Shown here: positions 8,344 to 16,314 of the stretch, piece after piece
Layout: every line of letters starts with the position of its first letter
Numbering within the stretch: the stretch's first letter is position 1
Source: Alicyclobacillus mali NBRC 102425
Lineage (GTDB): Bacteria; Bacillota; Bacilli; Alicyclobacillales; Alicyclobacillaceae
Assembly (NCBI RefSeq): GCF_001570745.1
Contig: NZ_BCSG01000027.1
Location: 1 to 60,090 of the forward strand
DNA: 60,090 nt
Reading direction: 5' to 3'
Made by a program: the position numbers and the translations under genes
The notes under the pieces: generated by a model
What the model was told of the DNA's origin: nothing
Databases searched by the model: none
What the model saw: the letters and a program-made list of their open reading frames with translations, nothing else

Positions 8344-9396
8344 TCATGGGAGTTTGTGCAGATGGAATGCCCCCTGCCAGACATCGTCCTGGACGCGGAT
8401 CGGATTCGGAATCAGACCCAATTGATAAAACTCGTTCGCAATGGATTGCTGTTCGGCCACGATATCCTTGGTAATCGGCTCGATGCCAAAACGGTGCTTG
8501 GCAAACGACTGGTACAGCGAGGTCACGTCGATGTCCATCTGCGGCGCCAGTAACTTCGCGGTGTCCAGCTTGTGCTGGTTGACCCACTCGTCGGCCTGTT
8601 CCAACCCACTGAGATAGTCCTGAACGATATCCGGGTGCTGTTGCGCGAAGGAGCGAGTCACGTAGTAGAATTGATAATTATTGGTGACCCCTGTGCCGTC
8701 CGCAATGGCGCGCGCGTGCATCGTGTTTTCAGCAGATGCCTCGTATGGATCCCAAATGGCCCAAGCGTCCACCTTGCCCCCCTCGAAGGCGGCTCGGGCG
8801 TTGGGAGGCGTCAGGAAGTCGAGCGTCACATCGTGGATGGTCAGGCCTGCCTTTTTGAGCTGTTGAACAAGCATGTATTCCACATTGGAACCCTTGTTCA
8901 GCGCGATGGTCTTGCCTTTCAGGTCCTTCACAGTGTGAATGGGAGAGTTGGGTGGCACCAAGATGGCTTCGCCCTTCGGATCAGCAGGCTCATGCGCGAG
9001 GTACAACAAAGGCGTACCGGCGGCCTGCGCGAAGATGGGCGGGGCGTCTCCCGTCTCGCCGAAGTCGATGGCGCCGGCGTTCATCGCCTGCAGGAGTTGG
9101 GGCCCACCGACAAATTGGATCCACTGCACCCGGTAGCCCTTTTTCTGCAGATCCTCGTCGAGCCATTTTTTCGCCTTCAGAATGATGTCGGTCCCGTCCA
9201 ACTGATAACCGATGCGAACCACGCCGCGGTTTGCGGTGCTTGCTGCCCCCTTTGAAACACCCTCGCCGAGAGAGGTGGCCTGTGTGTGAGCGGTCGCACC
9301 CGCGTGATTCCGTGCATGGCCGAAACCCGCGGAGATACCCGCCCCTGCCAGAACCACGGCGAAAATTGAGATGAGGAATGCATCACGTCGCTTCAA
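8344..9396 (-). CDS. ssuA: Sulfonate-binding protein SsuA
   Basis: This is the solute receptor of the sulfonate importer. About 350 residues start with a hydrophobic signal (FLISIFAVVLAGAGISAG) but without a lipobox cysteine, so it may be held by an uncleaved anchor or released. The mature part has the SsuA-like motifs VRIGYQLDGTDIILKAK, MNAGAIDFGETGDAPPIFAQ and WAIWDPYEASAE. The TTG at 9396 is chosen because AAGGGGG lies nine bases before it; an upstream ATG at 9420 would place that site inside the gene. Confidence 0.9.
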   Translation of the reverse strand: MKRRDAFLISIFAVVLAGAGISAGFGHARNHAGATAHTQATSLGEGVSKGAASTANRGVVRIGYQLDGTDIILKAKKWLDEDLQKKGYRVQWIQFVGGPQLLQAMNAGAIDFGETGDAPPIFAQAAGTPLLYLAHEPADPKGEAILVPPNSPIHTVKDLKGKTIALNKGSNVEYMLVQQLKKAGLTIHDVTLDFLTPPNARAAFEGGKVDAWAIWDPYEASAENTMHARAIADGTGVTNNYQFYYVTRSFAQQHPDIVQDYLSGLEQADEWVNQHKLDTAKLLAPQMDIDVTSLYQSFAKHRFGIEPITKDIVAEQQSIANEFYQLGLIPNPIRVQDDVWQGAFHLHKLP

Positions 9397-9435
9397 TGAA
9401 ATCGACCCCCTTGTGACCATTTGCGTGTTGAGTTG

Positions 9436-9984
9436 TCATACGACAGCGGTTTGACGACGACGCGCGACGGCTTGAACCAACTCCTCGACACTGGCGACTA
9501 AACGCTGGTGCTCGGCCTCGTCCATCTGAACCGACGTTTGGTCAACGCGGATGACCTGATCGAGAAGGTATACGCTTGAAACAAAAGTCCTCGCGCCCAA
9601 GGCCGTAAGCACAGGCTTCAACGCATAATCGATGGCGAGCAAATGTCCGAATGATCCGCCTGTCGCAATTGGAAGCACGGTGGTATCGTGAAGCGCGTCC
9701 TGGGGAAGAAGGTCGAGAAACGTCTTGAGCAAACCTGTGTAGGCGGCCTTGTAAACCGGCGTCGCAATCACCACGGCGTCACTGGACACCACGGCGCTCA
9801 CCGCGCTCTGAATCTCGAAATTGGCGAGATCGGCGGAAGCCAGTGCATCGAATGGCATCGACCGAACATCCACGCGCTTGGTGCGCAGACCTGCGGACTC
9901 AAGCATCTGCTCCACCACGCCCATCACGGCTGCGGTCTTCGAACGCTTGGAGGGACTCCCCTGCACCAACGCTACGATCGTCAA
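9436..9984 (-). CDS. ssuE: NADPH-dependent FMN reductase, SsuE-type
   Basis: This enzyme reduces FMN with NAD(P)H and passes it to SsuD. The 182-residue flavodoxin-like protein has the phosphate loop QGSPSKRSKT and the SsuE signature TPVYKAAYTGLLKTFLDLLP. The start is TTG at 9984 behind GGAGG. It lies between yezD and ssuA in the same operon. Its role is inferred from family and context. Confidence 0.92.
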   Translation of the reverse strand: MTIVALVQGSPSKRSKTAAVMGVVEQMLESAGLRTKRVDVRSMPFDALASADLANFEIQSAVSAVVSSDAVVIATPVYKAAYTGLLKTFLDLLPQDALHDTTVLPIATGGSFGHLLAIDYALKPVLTALGARTFVSSVYLLDQVIRVDQTSVQMDEAEHQRLVASVEELVQAVARRRQTAVV

Positions 9985-9999
9985 GCTTCATGCACCTCC

Positions 10000-10056
10000 A
10001 AAACATCAAGGAGACCCGCCAGGTACAACTTCCCCTGTGCGAGTCTCCAGATGACT
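10000..10056 (-). other. Hairpin in the yezD-ssuE gap
   Basis: On the minus strand GGAGACTCGC can pair with GCGGGTCTCC around an inner CAGG/CCTG. No T-run follows. It may stabilise or process the operon mRNA. An S-box SAM riboswitch was looked for here and not seen. Confidence 0.3.
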
Positions 10057-10113
10057 GGTCGACCCTGGACCCAGACGCGAATCCATGGTGCTTATGTTCC
10101 GCGTCCCTCGCGG

Positions 10114-10275
10114 TTACGATGAGAACCTCCATTTCTCCAGGCGATTGATCTGGACCACCTGCCCTTGATGAACGACAATCTCGACGGACCCGTGCGACAT
10201 GCCCTCCAGTGCCCGAAGGACGTGTTCCATCCACTGGGGCGGATGCTGAATGTCCAACTTGACAGTCGCCGGCAT
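10114..10275 (-). CDS. YezD-like DUF2292 small protein
   Basis: This 53-residue protein carries the DUF2292/YezD pattern HVLRALEGMSHGSVEIVVHQ followed by GQVVQINRLEKWRF. Members are usually found beside sulfur-assimilation genes, but their biochemical role is unknown. The ATG at 10275 has GGGGGGAG seven bases upstream; the frame extends 13 codons further, without a ribosome site. It opens the sulfonate operon directly behind the dyad promoter. Confidence 0.85.
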   Translation of the reverse strand: MPATVKLDIQHPPQWMEHVLRALEGMSHGSVEIVVHQGQVVQINRLEKWRFSS

Positions 10276-10328
10276 GCGTCCACTCCCCCCTGATTGAAGT
10301 TTCATGCGTTGCATTTGGTGATGGTCTT

Positions 10329-10376
10329 ATCTTATTAAACCAATCAAAATTGTCAACATTATGATGACATCATGAC
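10329..10376 (-). promoter_or_regulatory. ssu operon promoter with dyad, twin of the sbp promoter
   Basis: On the minus strand TTGACA (complement of 10351-10356) is followed by ATTTTGATTGGTTTAA and TAAGAT. The sequence matches the sbp promoter over about 26 bases allowing a few changes. Upstream of -35 is the perfect dyad ATGATG-A-CATCAT (10361-10373). The shared architecture implies one regulator for sulfate and sulfonate uptake. Confidence 0.6.
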
Positions 10377-10386
10377 AAGTTGTGCA

Positions 10387-10415
10387 TTGACGCTCACGTA
10401 ATTTTTCAGTATATT
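10387..10415 (+). promoter_or_regulatory. Promoter of the MerR-acyl-CoA dehydrogenase pair
   Basis: TTGACG (10387-10392) and TATATT (10410-10415) are 17 bases apart, about 40 bases before the regulator start. It diverges from the sulfonate promoter. Confidence 0.65.
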
Positions 10416-10455
10416 AAGCCCAAATTCGCGCCATCTCGCGGCGAGGTGCATGCTC

Positions 10456-10866
10456 ATGCGCCGCCACTACTACACCATTCGCGATCTCGCCGACATGTTC
10501 GACATCACGCCGCGCACCCTGCGCCACTACGAGGACGTGGGCCTGCTGAATCCCGTGCGCCGAGGCGCAAAGCGCCTCTACAGCGAGCGGGATCGCGTCC
10601 GCCTGCAACTCATCCTGCGCGGGCGCCGCCTGGGATTTAGCCTGCCCGAGATCGCCGAGATGCTGGACCTGTACGACGCCGATCCGACCGAAATCACGCA
10701 GCTGCGCGAAGTCATTCGGCGAGGCGACGAAAAACTGCGCCAAGTGGAACTTCAGATCTCCGAACTGAAAGCCCTTCGCGACGAGCTCGTCGCGATGCGG
10801 AGCCGCCTCCAACAAGCGCTGGACGAAAAGTTGAGACAGGCTCATCAGAAAGGGTGTGACGATTGA
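10456..10866 (+). CDS. MerR-family transcriptional regulator
   Basis: A 136-residue MerR protein with an N-terminal winged HTH (YYTIRDLADMFDITPRTLRH followed by YEDVGLLNPVRRGAKRLYSE) and a C-terminal coiled coil rich in E, L and R (about 75-125). There is no cysteine-rich metal loop, so it belongs with the regulators of fatty-acid and branched-chain catabolism and not with metal sensors. The ATG at 10456 follows GAGG at nine bases. Its TGA overlaps the ATG of the dehydrogenase, so it probably controls that gene and itself. Confidence 0.85.
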   Translation: MRRHYYTIRDLADMFDITPRTLRHYEDVGLLNPVRRGAKRLYSERDRVRLQLILRGRRLGFSLPEIAEMLDLYDADPTEITQLREVIRRGDEKLRQVELQISELKALRDELVAMRSRLQQALDEKLRQAHQKGCDD

Positions 10867-12467
10867 TGCGCGCGCTGTCGTACGCCTACGGCACCAACCA
10901 CTTCTCCCAGGATATTGTGCTCCAGGACATACTGCGCCACTTCTGGCCGCAGTTCGAGGCGCACGAGGCCGATCTCACCCGTTTCGGCGCCATCGCCGGC
11001 CGCGAAGTGTACGAGACGGTGTATCACGTCGATCACGACGCCCCTCCCGTCCTCGTCCAGCACAATCTCGACGGCAAGCGGATCGACCGCGCCCGCCTCT
11101 CCCCCTCCCACCTCGCCTTGCTGAAAGCGCTTGCCTTCATCAACCGCCCGCCCTACGAAGGCGACTCCTGGCATCACCATTTCGCGTACGGCTACCTCAT
11201 CGGCGATCCCGGCCTGTATTGCGTCCTGACCATCACGAACCAGGTGGCGTATGCGATTCACAAGTATGCGCCGGAATTCGCGGAGTGGAAGGAAGCGCTC
11301 CTCTCCGGCCGGGCGTTTGGCGCCACATGGATGACCGAAGTCCAGGGCGGGAGCGATCTCGGCGCCAATCAGACCACGGCCCGCTTCGACGGCGAGGTAT
11401 GGCGGCTCTCGGGAGACAAGTACTTCGCGAGCGGGGCCGGCCTCACCGACTACGCCATCGCGACAGCGAGGCCCGAGGGCGCGCCGAGCGGCCCCAAAGG
11501 GCTCGCCCTCTTTCTCGTGCCGCGACTGCGCAAGGATGGGAACCTCAATTTCCACGTGCGCCGACTCAAAGACAAGAGCGCCACGCGCGCCGTGCCCTCC
11601 GGCGAAGTGGAATTCGCCGACACCGAGGCCTTTCTCATCGGCGACAAACATCTCGGCATTTATTACACGCTCGAAAACCTGACCGTCTCCCGGCTGGCCA
11701 ATGCGGCAGGCGCCATGGGCATCGTCCAGAAGGCCCTGCTCGAAGTCATGCAGCGCGTCCGCCACCGCCGCAGCTTCGGCCATGCCCTGCGCGATCACGC
11801 CCTCATTCGGCGCGATCTCACCGACTTCGCCGTCCGCCACGCCGGCGGGCTCGCGCTCACCTTTCAGGCCATCGACCTGTTTGATCAGGCGTGGCAGGAG
11901 CGCCCGCCGTACAGCCCGAAGTACCATCTTGCGCGTCTGTACACCCATCTGGCCAAAACGCGCACGGCGGATCACGCGGCTCACCTCACAGCGATGGCCA
12001 TGGAGCTGTTTGGCGGCCTCGGCTTTCTGGAGGAGTACGCCATCGCCCGCTGGCACCGCGAAGCCCTGATCACGCCGATTTGGGAAGGGCCGAGCAACAT
12101 TCAGGCGCTGGATTTCCTGGAGACGCTGATGAAGCTCGGCAGTGTGGACGACGTGATCGACCGCATCGCGGCACCTCTGGTGCGCCGCAGTGTGCCAGGC
12201 GGACGAGTCGTGGTGTCCCGCGTGCGCCAGGAGGTTGCGGCTCTTCGCGCGCTCCCCCGCCCCGAGGCGGAATGGCAATCGAAGTCGGTTCTGCGCACCG
12301 TGGCGGATCTCGCGCAGGCGGCGAGCCTGTACCGACTGGCCGAAACCGCAGGGGAGCGATATGAGAAGCTGGGACAGCTGTACATGTTTCACTTCCTGGG
12401 TGGCCAGGAGTATCCGTCCTGGGCGTTTTATGATTCGTCCGTTTGGAGTTGGGATTCGCGCGCTTAA
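10866..12467 (+). CDS. AidB-like acyl-CoA dehydrogenase
   Basis: This 533-residue FAD enzyme belongs to the acyl-CoA dehydrogenase superfamily, AidB/large type. Features are the FAD-binding WMTEVQGGSDLGANQTTA, GDKYFASGAG, the R-rich RHRRSFGHAL and the C-terminal PIWEGPSNIQALDFLETL, which in AidB-like proteins follows the active-site region. It is longer than short-chain dehydrogenases (about 380) because of an N-terminal extension and C-terminal helices. It is translationally coupled to the MerR regulator. The substrate cannot be read from the sequence; a DNA-protection role as proposed for E. coli AidB is possible but unproven. Confidence 0.85.
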   Translation: MRALSYAYGTNHFSQDIVLQDILRHFWPQFEAHEADLTRFGAIAGREVYETVYHVDHDAPPVLVQHNLDGKRIDRARLSPSHLALLKALAFINRPPYEGDSWHHHFAYGYLIGDPGLYCVLTITNQVAYAIHKYAPEFAEWKEALLSGRAFGATWMTEVQGGSDLGANQTTARFDGEVWRLSGDKYFASGAGLTDYAIATARPEGAPSGPKGLALFLVPRLRKDGNLNFHVRRLKDKSATRAVPSGEVEFADTEAFLIGDKHLGIYYTLENLTVSRLANAAGAMGIVQKALLEVMQRVRHRRSFGHALRDHALIRRDLTDFAVRHAGGLALTFQAIDLFDQAWQERPPYSPKYHLARLYTHLAKTRTADHAAHLTAMAMELFGGLGFLEEYAIARWHREALITPIWEGPSNIQALDFLETLMKLGSVDDVIDRIAAPLVRRSVPGGRVVVSRVRQEVAALRALPRPEAEWQSKSVLRTVADLAQAASLYRLAETAGERYEKLGQLYMFHFLGGQEYPSWAFYDSSVWSWDSRA

Positions 12468-12470
12468 AGA

Positions 12471-12581
12471 TGCACGAGACGGACAAAGAGGAATTGTAGG
12501 AGTAGCCTTTGCGTATCTCGTGCGTTTTGAATCCATGTAGGATCGCAAACGTAGATTCAAAATGAACCGGTGCGAGATGCG
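12471..12581. repeat. Nested inverted repeats after the dehydrogenase gene
   Basis: TGCACGAGA (12471-12479) is complementary to TCTCGTGC (12516-12523). TTTTGAATC (12525-12533) is complementary to GATTCAAAA (12554-12562). A further copy, GTGCGAGATGC (12570-12580), nearly matches the reverse complement of GTATCTCGTGC. The set could form alternative long hairpins and may be a terminator or a degenerate small mobile repeat. Confidence 0.45.
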
Positions 12582-12654
12582 GAAAGCCGTCATCGCGTTA
12601 TCCACATCGAGGCGCCCGTGGTCGAGCTCATCATCGGCGAGGGAGTCATGTAGA

Positions 12655-13101
12655 ATGCGAATCAAGCGAATTTCTTTTGTAATATTCCCCATTCTCTTGG
12701 TTGTCTTCATTTTAGCATGCTTGTATCTCTATATCGCAAACCAACAGGATGCCTATGTATCTAGGGTGTTGAAGCACGACATGGTTCGTGCGGAAGCGCA
12801 AAGCTTTCGACAGCTTCCCCTCGTAACGGTGGATGATTCGAATACCGGAGCACAGTATTTGGCACCGTATCTAAGCGATCCGCGCTTGACTGAGAAAGTG
12901 TTCAAACATGCCCTTATCCTATTGGTAAACCAATCGAAACTGCCCTTTCAGGTGAGAGTCATCAACGCATGGCTTTCTAGCCCAGATTTCACCGATGGAA
13001 ATGCGGTCGTGTTCGCAACCTATCGAAATGGCCTTGGACAGATCCGAAACTTACAAATCCTTCAGGACTTCGCGGTTCCCCACTATCCAATGAAGCATTG
13101 A
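12655..13101 (+). CDS. Hypothetical membrane-anchored protein
   Basis: A 148-residue protein with a basic N-terminus and one strong membrane segment (FVIFPILLVVFILACLYLYI), then a soluble, presumably external domain of about 115 residues. No family is recognised. The ATG at 12655 has GGGAG nine bases upstream. The gene is clearly more AT-rich than its neighbours and stands alone between the dehydrogenase and bioB, which may indicate later acquisition. Confidence 0.6.
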   Translation: MRIKRISFVIFPILLVVFILACLYLYIANQQDAYVSRVLKHDMVRAEAQSFRQLPLVTVDDSNTGAQYLAPYLSDPRLTEKVFKHALILLVNQSKLPFQVRVINAWLSSPDFTDGNAVVFATYRNGLGQIRNLQILQDFAVPHYPMKH

Positions 13102-13277
13102 GCATTCGTCCTCAGTGAGGAAGGGCGCCTATCATAAGGCATGACTTCGCAGTCATCTTCCATAGGTAGGACGCGTGGAATTGGACCGGGTGCCTCGCGT
13201 CGCGCCCGTCGCTCGTGCACCCGCCCCTTCCCCGTCTGTTCGCCTCGCCCGCTGCATCCATGTTCAGATCAGCATCC

Positions 13278-14285
13278 TCACAACGCGCATTCTTCAATCT
13301 CAAACCCGAGGTCTTCAATCATCGCCCAGTCCTCCGTCGGCGCCTGCCCGGGCGTCGTCAGATAGTCCCCGACGAAGATGGAGTTGGCCGGGTACAGGCC
13401 AAGCACCTGCAGGCTGCGCAGGTTGCGTTCGCGCCCGCCCGCGATGCGGATCTCCTTCGACGGATTCACGAAGCGCATCATGCAGAGAAGCTTCAGGCAC
13501 CGCCGCGGGTTCAACGTCTCCATGCCTTCGAGCGGCGTGCCCGGGATGGGATTCAGGAAGTTGCACGGGATAGAGTCAGCGTCCAACTCCTTCAGGGCAA
13601 ACGCCATGTCCACTGCCTCTTCATCCGATTCGCCCATTCCAAAGATGACGCCGGAACACGGCGAGATGCCCGCCTCTTTCACGTGCTCCAGGGTCTGGAC
13701 GCGATCGTCATAGGTGTGGGTGGTGCAGATGTCGGCATATCGATCTCGGCTCGTGTTCAAGTTGTGGTTGTACCGGTGCACGCCGGCTTGGGCGAGCCTC
13801 TCCGCCTGCTCGTGCGTCAGGAGCCCAAGGCAGCAGCAGATCTTGAGTCTCGTGGTGGCGCGGATTTCCTCCACGGCCTCGGCGATGCGCTCAACCTCCC
13901 GATCCGACGGCCGCCTGCCGCTGATGACAATGCAATACGTGCCGGCCTTGCGGCGCTCGGCTTCGCGCGCGCCGGCGAGGATGTCCTCTTTCGAGACCAG
14001 CGGATACTTGGATACCGCGGCCTTGGAGATGGCGGACTGGGAGCAGTACGCGCAGTCCTCGGGGCACATCTTCGACTTGGCGTTGATGATCATGTTGAGC
14101 TTGACCTTCTTGCCGAAGTACCGCCTGCGGATGAGGAAGGCGGCGGCTAGGAGATCCAGAAGTTCGTCGTCGCTCGAGCGCAGAATGTCGAGGGCTTCTT
14201 GGCGCGTCACGGCTCGACCGTCGAGGACGCGCTGGGCGAGAGACGCCCATCGGCTGGGATATAGGCGCAGATCGATCACGGCCAT
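13278..14285 (-). CDS. bioB: Biotin synthase BioB
   Basis: BioB is a radical-SAM enzyme that inserts sulfur into dethiobiotin. The 4Fe-4S cysteines are CPEDCAYC (C74, C78, C81 counted from the ATG at 14285). Later motifs include the YNHNLNTSRDRY loop, GVIFGMGES and NFLNPIPGTPLE. The length of 335 is typical. A GTG at 14279 has better spacing to AGGAG and may be the true start. The ATG further out at 14315 lies inside the BirA operator and is unlikely. No other bio genes are adjacent. Confidence 0.95.
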   Translation of the reverse strand: MAVIDLRLYPSRWASLAQRVLDGRAVTRQEALDILRSSDDELLDLLAAAFLIRRRYFGKKVKLNMIINAKSKMCPEDCAYCSQSAISKAAVSKYPLVSKEDILAGAREAERRKAGTYCIVISGRRPSDREVERIAEAVEEIRATTRLKICCCLGLLTHEQAERLAQAGVHRYNHNLNTSRDRYADICTTHTYDDRVQTLEHVKEAGISPCSGVIFGMGESDEEAVDMAFALKELDADSIPCNFLNPIPGTPLEGMETLNPRRCLKLLCMMRFVNPSKEIRIAGGRERNLRSLQVLGLYPANSIFVGDYLTTPGQAPTEDWAMIEDLGFEIEECAL

Positions 14286-14293
14286 CGCTCCTA

Positions 14294-14325
14294 TTGTAAA
14301 CCTAGTGATGATCATAGGTTAACAT
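14294..14325. promoter_or_regulatory. BirA operator of bioB
   Basis: TGTAAACC (14295-14302) and GGTTAACA (14317-14324) are separated by 14 bases. This matches the classic biotin operator of Gram-positive bacteria recognised by the biotin-protein ligase/repressor BirA. It lies immediately before the bioB start, so biotin should repress the gene. Confidence 0.85.
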
Positions 14326-14422
14326 AAAGCGCCGGCTGCGGATACCGTGATGTGCGGACGGTGCTCCGAATCTACTTCGGCTGCCGAACATCGGAGGCCG
14401 CGGCCTCCGGGCCCGTGACGCG

Positions 14423-15559
14423 TCACCCGCCCAACATCCACGTCCACACCAGCCTGTCGCCGAGCGGCGCCATCCAGCGAAACACCGTGTCCCGCGCGAA
14501 AGCCGCGGCCTTCCCTTCCCACTGCATGACATCGCCGAGCCAGCGGGTGACCTGCGCCATCCGCGCTACGCGCCGTCTCCGCACTTCAGCGTAAGCCTGA
14601 AACGCCGCCGCCAGCGCGCCAGGCTCCTCCGCCACCCGGTGGGCGACAAGCGCCCGCATGAGCGCAGCGCCGTCCTCGAGCGCAAGCCCACCCCCAAACC
14701 CCAGGTTTGGCGTGATGGCGTGCGCGGTGTCCCCGAGAAGGGCAATCCGGCCCACGGCGAGGGGCAGGCCGGGGGCGAGATCGTCGATAGCGTGCGCGTA
14801 GACCCCCTCCGTCGGCGTCGCCGCCATCATTCTCGCCACCTCCGACGGACTTTCAGCGGCAAGCGTTGTGAGGATGTGCCACGCCTCGGGCGCACCGCCC
14901 GCCCGCCCCAGTCGGCTGCGATTGATGGTGGCAAACCAGTACACGTCCCCCGCGCCCATCGCGGCGTAACCAAACCGAAAACCGCGCCCCCAGATCTCTC
15001 GCATCCTCCGCCCAACATCCACGCCGTGCGCGATGCCGCGCCAGGCCGCGTAGTGGGTCGGACGCGTGCGCGCCTGCACGAGCGATTGCCGCGCGGTGCC
15101 CCGAATGCCATCCGCGAGAAGCAGGCCGCCGTAGGACCGGAGCCCCGCATCCGTTTCCACCTCCACCCGTCCCGCAGATACCGATAGGCGGCGCACCTCG
15201 CACCGCTCGATGCGCGGGCTTCCCGCCGCATTATGCATCTGCCGAAGCAGATCTGAGCGGCGCACGCACACGGGCAAAAAGCCAAACCGCGCCTCCATCC
15301 ACGAGAGCGGCAGTCGATACAGCGCGCGCCCGTGCATGTCGGCAATGTCGCCCTCCTCAATTGCCGCCCACCCCGCACCGCGCACGTCCACGCCGAGATC
15401 GCGCAGAGCCCGAAGCGCGTTCGGCCACAGCGTCAGCGCCACCCCGCCCTCGAGCGGCTGTGTGGCGCGATCGAGCAGGTCATACGCAACGCCCGCGCGC
15501 GAACAGGCCAAGGCCGCGGCGAGCCCCGCAACCCCCGCGCCTACGATGCCGAGCTTCAC
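14423..15559 (-). CDS. FAD-dependent monooxygenase (UbiH/PHBH-like)
   Basis: A 378-residue flavoprotein with the Rossmann start LGIVGAGVAGLAAALACSRA, a middle DG-type motif (LLLADGIRGTAR) and the FAD-contacting GDTAHAITPNLGFGGGLALE. These are the three marks of class A aromatic or lipid hydroxylases. The GTG at 15559 overlaps the fetB stop (GTGA) behind GGGAGGA. The substrate is unknown. Its coupling to an iron-export pair is unusual and suggests a role in metal or oxidative stress, but that is inference. Confidence 0.85.
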   Translation of the reverse strand: MKLGIVGAGVAGLAAALACSRAGVAYDLLDRATQPLEGGVALTLWPNALRALRDLGVDVRGAGWAAIEEGDIADMHGRALYRLPLSWMEARFGFLPVCVRRSDLLRQMHNAAGSPRIERCEVRRLSVSAGRVEVETDAGLRSYGGLLLADGIRGTARQSLVQARTRPTHYAAWRGIAHGVDVGRRMREIWGRGFRFGYAAMGAGDVYWFATINRSRLGRAGGAPEAWHILTTLAAESPSEVARMMAATPTEGVYAHAIDDLAPGLPLAVGRIALLGDTAHAITPNLGFGGGLALEDGAALMRALVAHRVAEEPGALAAAFQAYAEVRRRRVARMAQVTRWLGDVMQWEGKAAAFARDTVFRWMAPLGDRLVWTWMLGG

Positions 15560-16314
15560 GTCAACACGTCCTCCCGCAGCTGCTGATACCGCGTGAACAG
15601 CGTCGGGTACGTCAGAAACCCAATCACAATGCTCGTCACGGCCGATCCCGCCAGGATGCAGAACAAAATCATGAGTTGGTACCTGACTGCCTGCACGGGG
15701 TCTTGACCGGCGATGATCTGGCCGGTCATCATGCCGGGCAGCTGCACGAGTCCGGTTGTCTTCGTGGAATCGATGGTCGGGATCATGCCGGCGCGGATGG
15801 CCTGCACGAGCCGCGGGTACATCGCCTGCCGGGGCGTTCCGCCGAGCGCCAGAATGGCCATGATCTCGCCGCGGCCGCTCTCCACCTCGCGCCGCAGCCG
15901 ATTCATCAAGAGGCCCGCCGCGACCATGGAGTTCCCGACAATCATCCCGGACGTCGTGATGACGTAGCGCGCCTGGAACGGGATCACGCCGAAGCCCACG
16001 AGCACCGCCTGGGTGAGGATTTCCGTGACGACGAGCCCGAGCGCAATTCGCCAGAAAGCGCCCGGGATGCCCTTGGCTCGCCCGCGCGCGTTCCAGGCGG
16101 CGACCGCGATGATGAGGGCTACCATAAGGAGGATGAAGATCAGCCGGTGGGATGCAAACACGAGTTTTAGAATGTAGCCAATGACAATGAGTTGCAGCGC
16201 GGCGCGCACCGCGGCTATCACGATGTCGCGCGCCACGCCGAGGCGAAGCCACAGCGACAGCGCGATGGAAAGCGCCACAAACAATACAGTGAACGAGAGC
16301 GATACGTAACTCAT
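15556..16314 (-). CDS. fetB: Iron efflux ABC transporter permease FetB (UPF0014)
   Basis: A 252-residue membrane protein of the YbbM/FetB family with about seven membrane segments. Family motifs are AAVRAALQLIVIGYILKLVF, GMIVGNSMVAAGLLMNRL and STKTTGLVQLPGMMTGQIIAG. In E. coli FetAB exports iron and protects against peroxide. The ATG at 16314 overlaps the fetA stop (ATGA), so ATPase and permease are made together. Confidence 0.92.
   Translation of the reverse strand: MSYVSLSFTVLFVALSIALSLWLRLGVARDIVIAAVRAALQLIVIGYILKLVFASHRLIFILLMVALIIAVAAWNARGRAKGIPGAFWRIALGLVVTEILTQAVLVGFGVIPFQARYVITTSGMIVGNSMVAAGLLMNRLRREVESGRGEIMAILALGGTPRQAMYPRLVQAIRAGMIPTIDSTKTTGLVQLPGMMTGQIIAGQDPVQAVRYQLMILFCILAGSAVTSIVIGFLTYPTLFTRYQQLREDVLT

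Noticed and set aside
9985-10113. Possible SAM (S-box) riboswitch before ssuE
   Set aside because: The conserved S-box core sequences could not be found; only a simple hairpin is present.
10845-12710. A 621-codon open frame opposite the acyl-CoA dehydrogenase
   Set aside because: It is antisense to a clearly conserved gene, with low-complexity GC-driven composition and no family motif.
15560-16252. N-terminal extension of the FAD monooxygenase
   Set aside because: It lies out of frame inside fetB; the GTG at 15559 with GGGAGGA gives a normal family start at the Rossmann fold.
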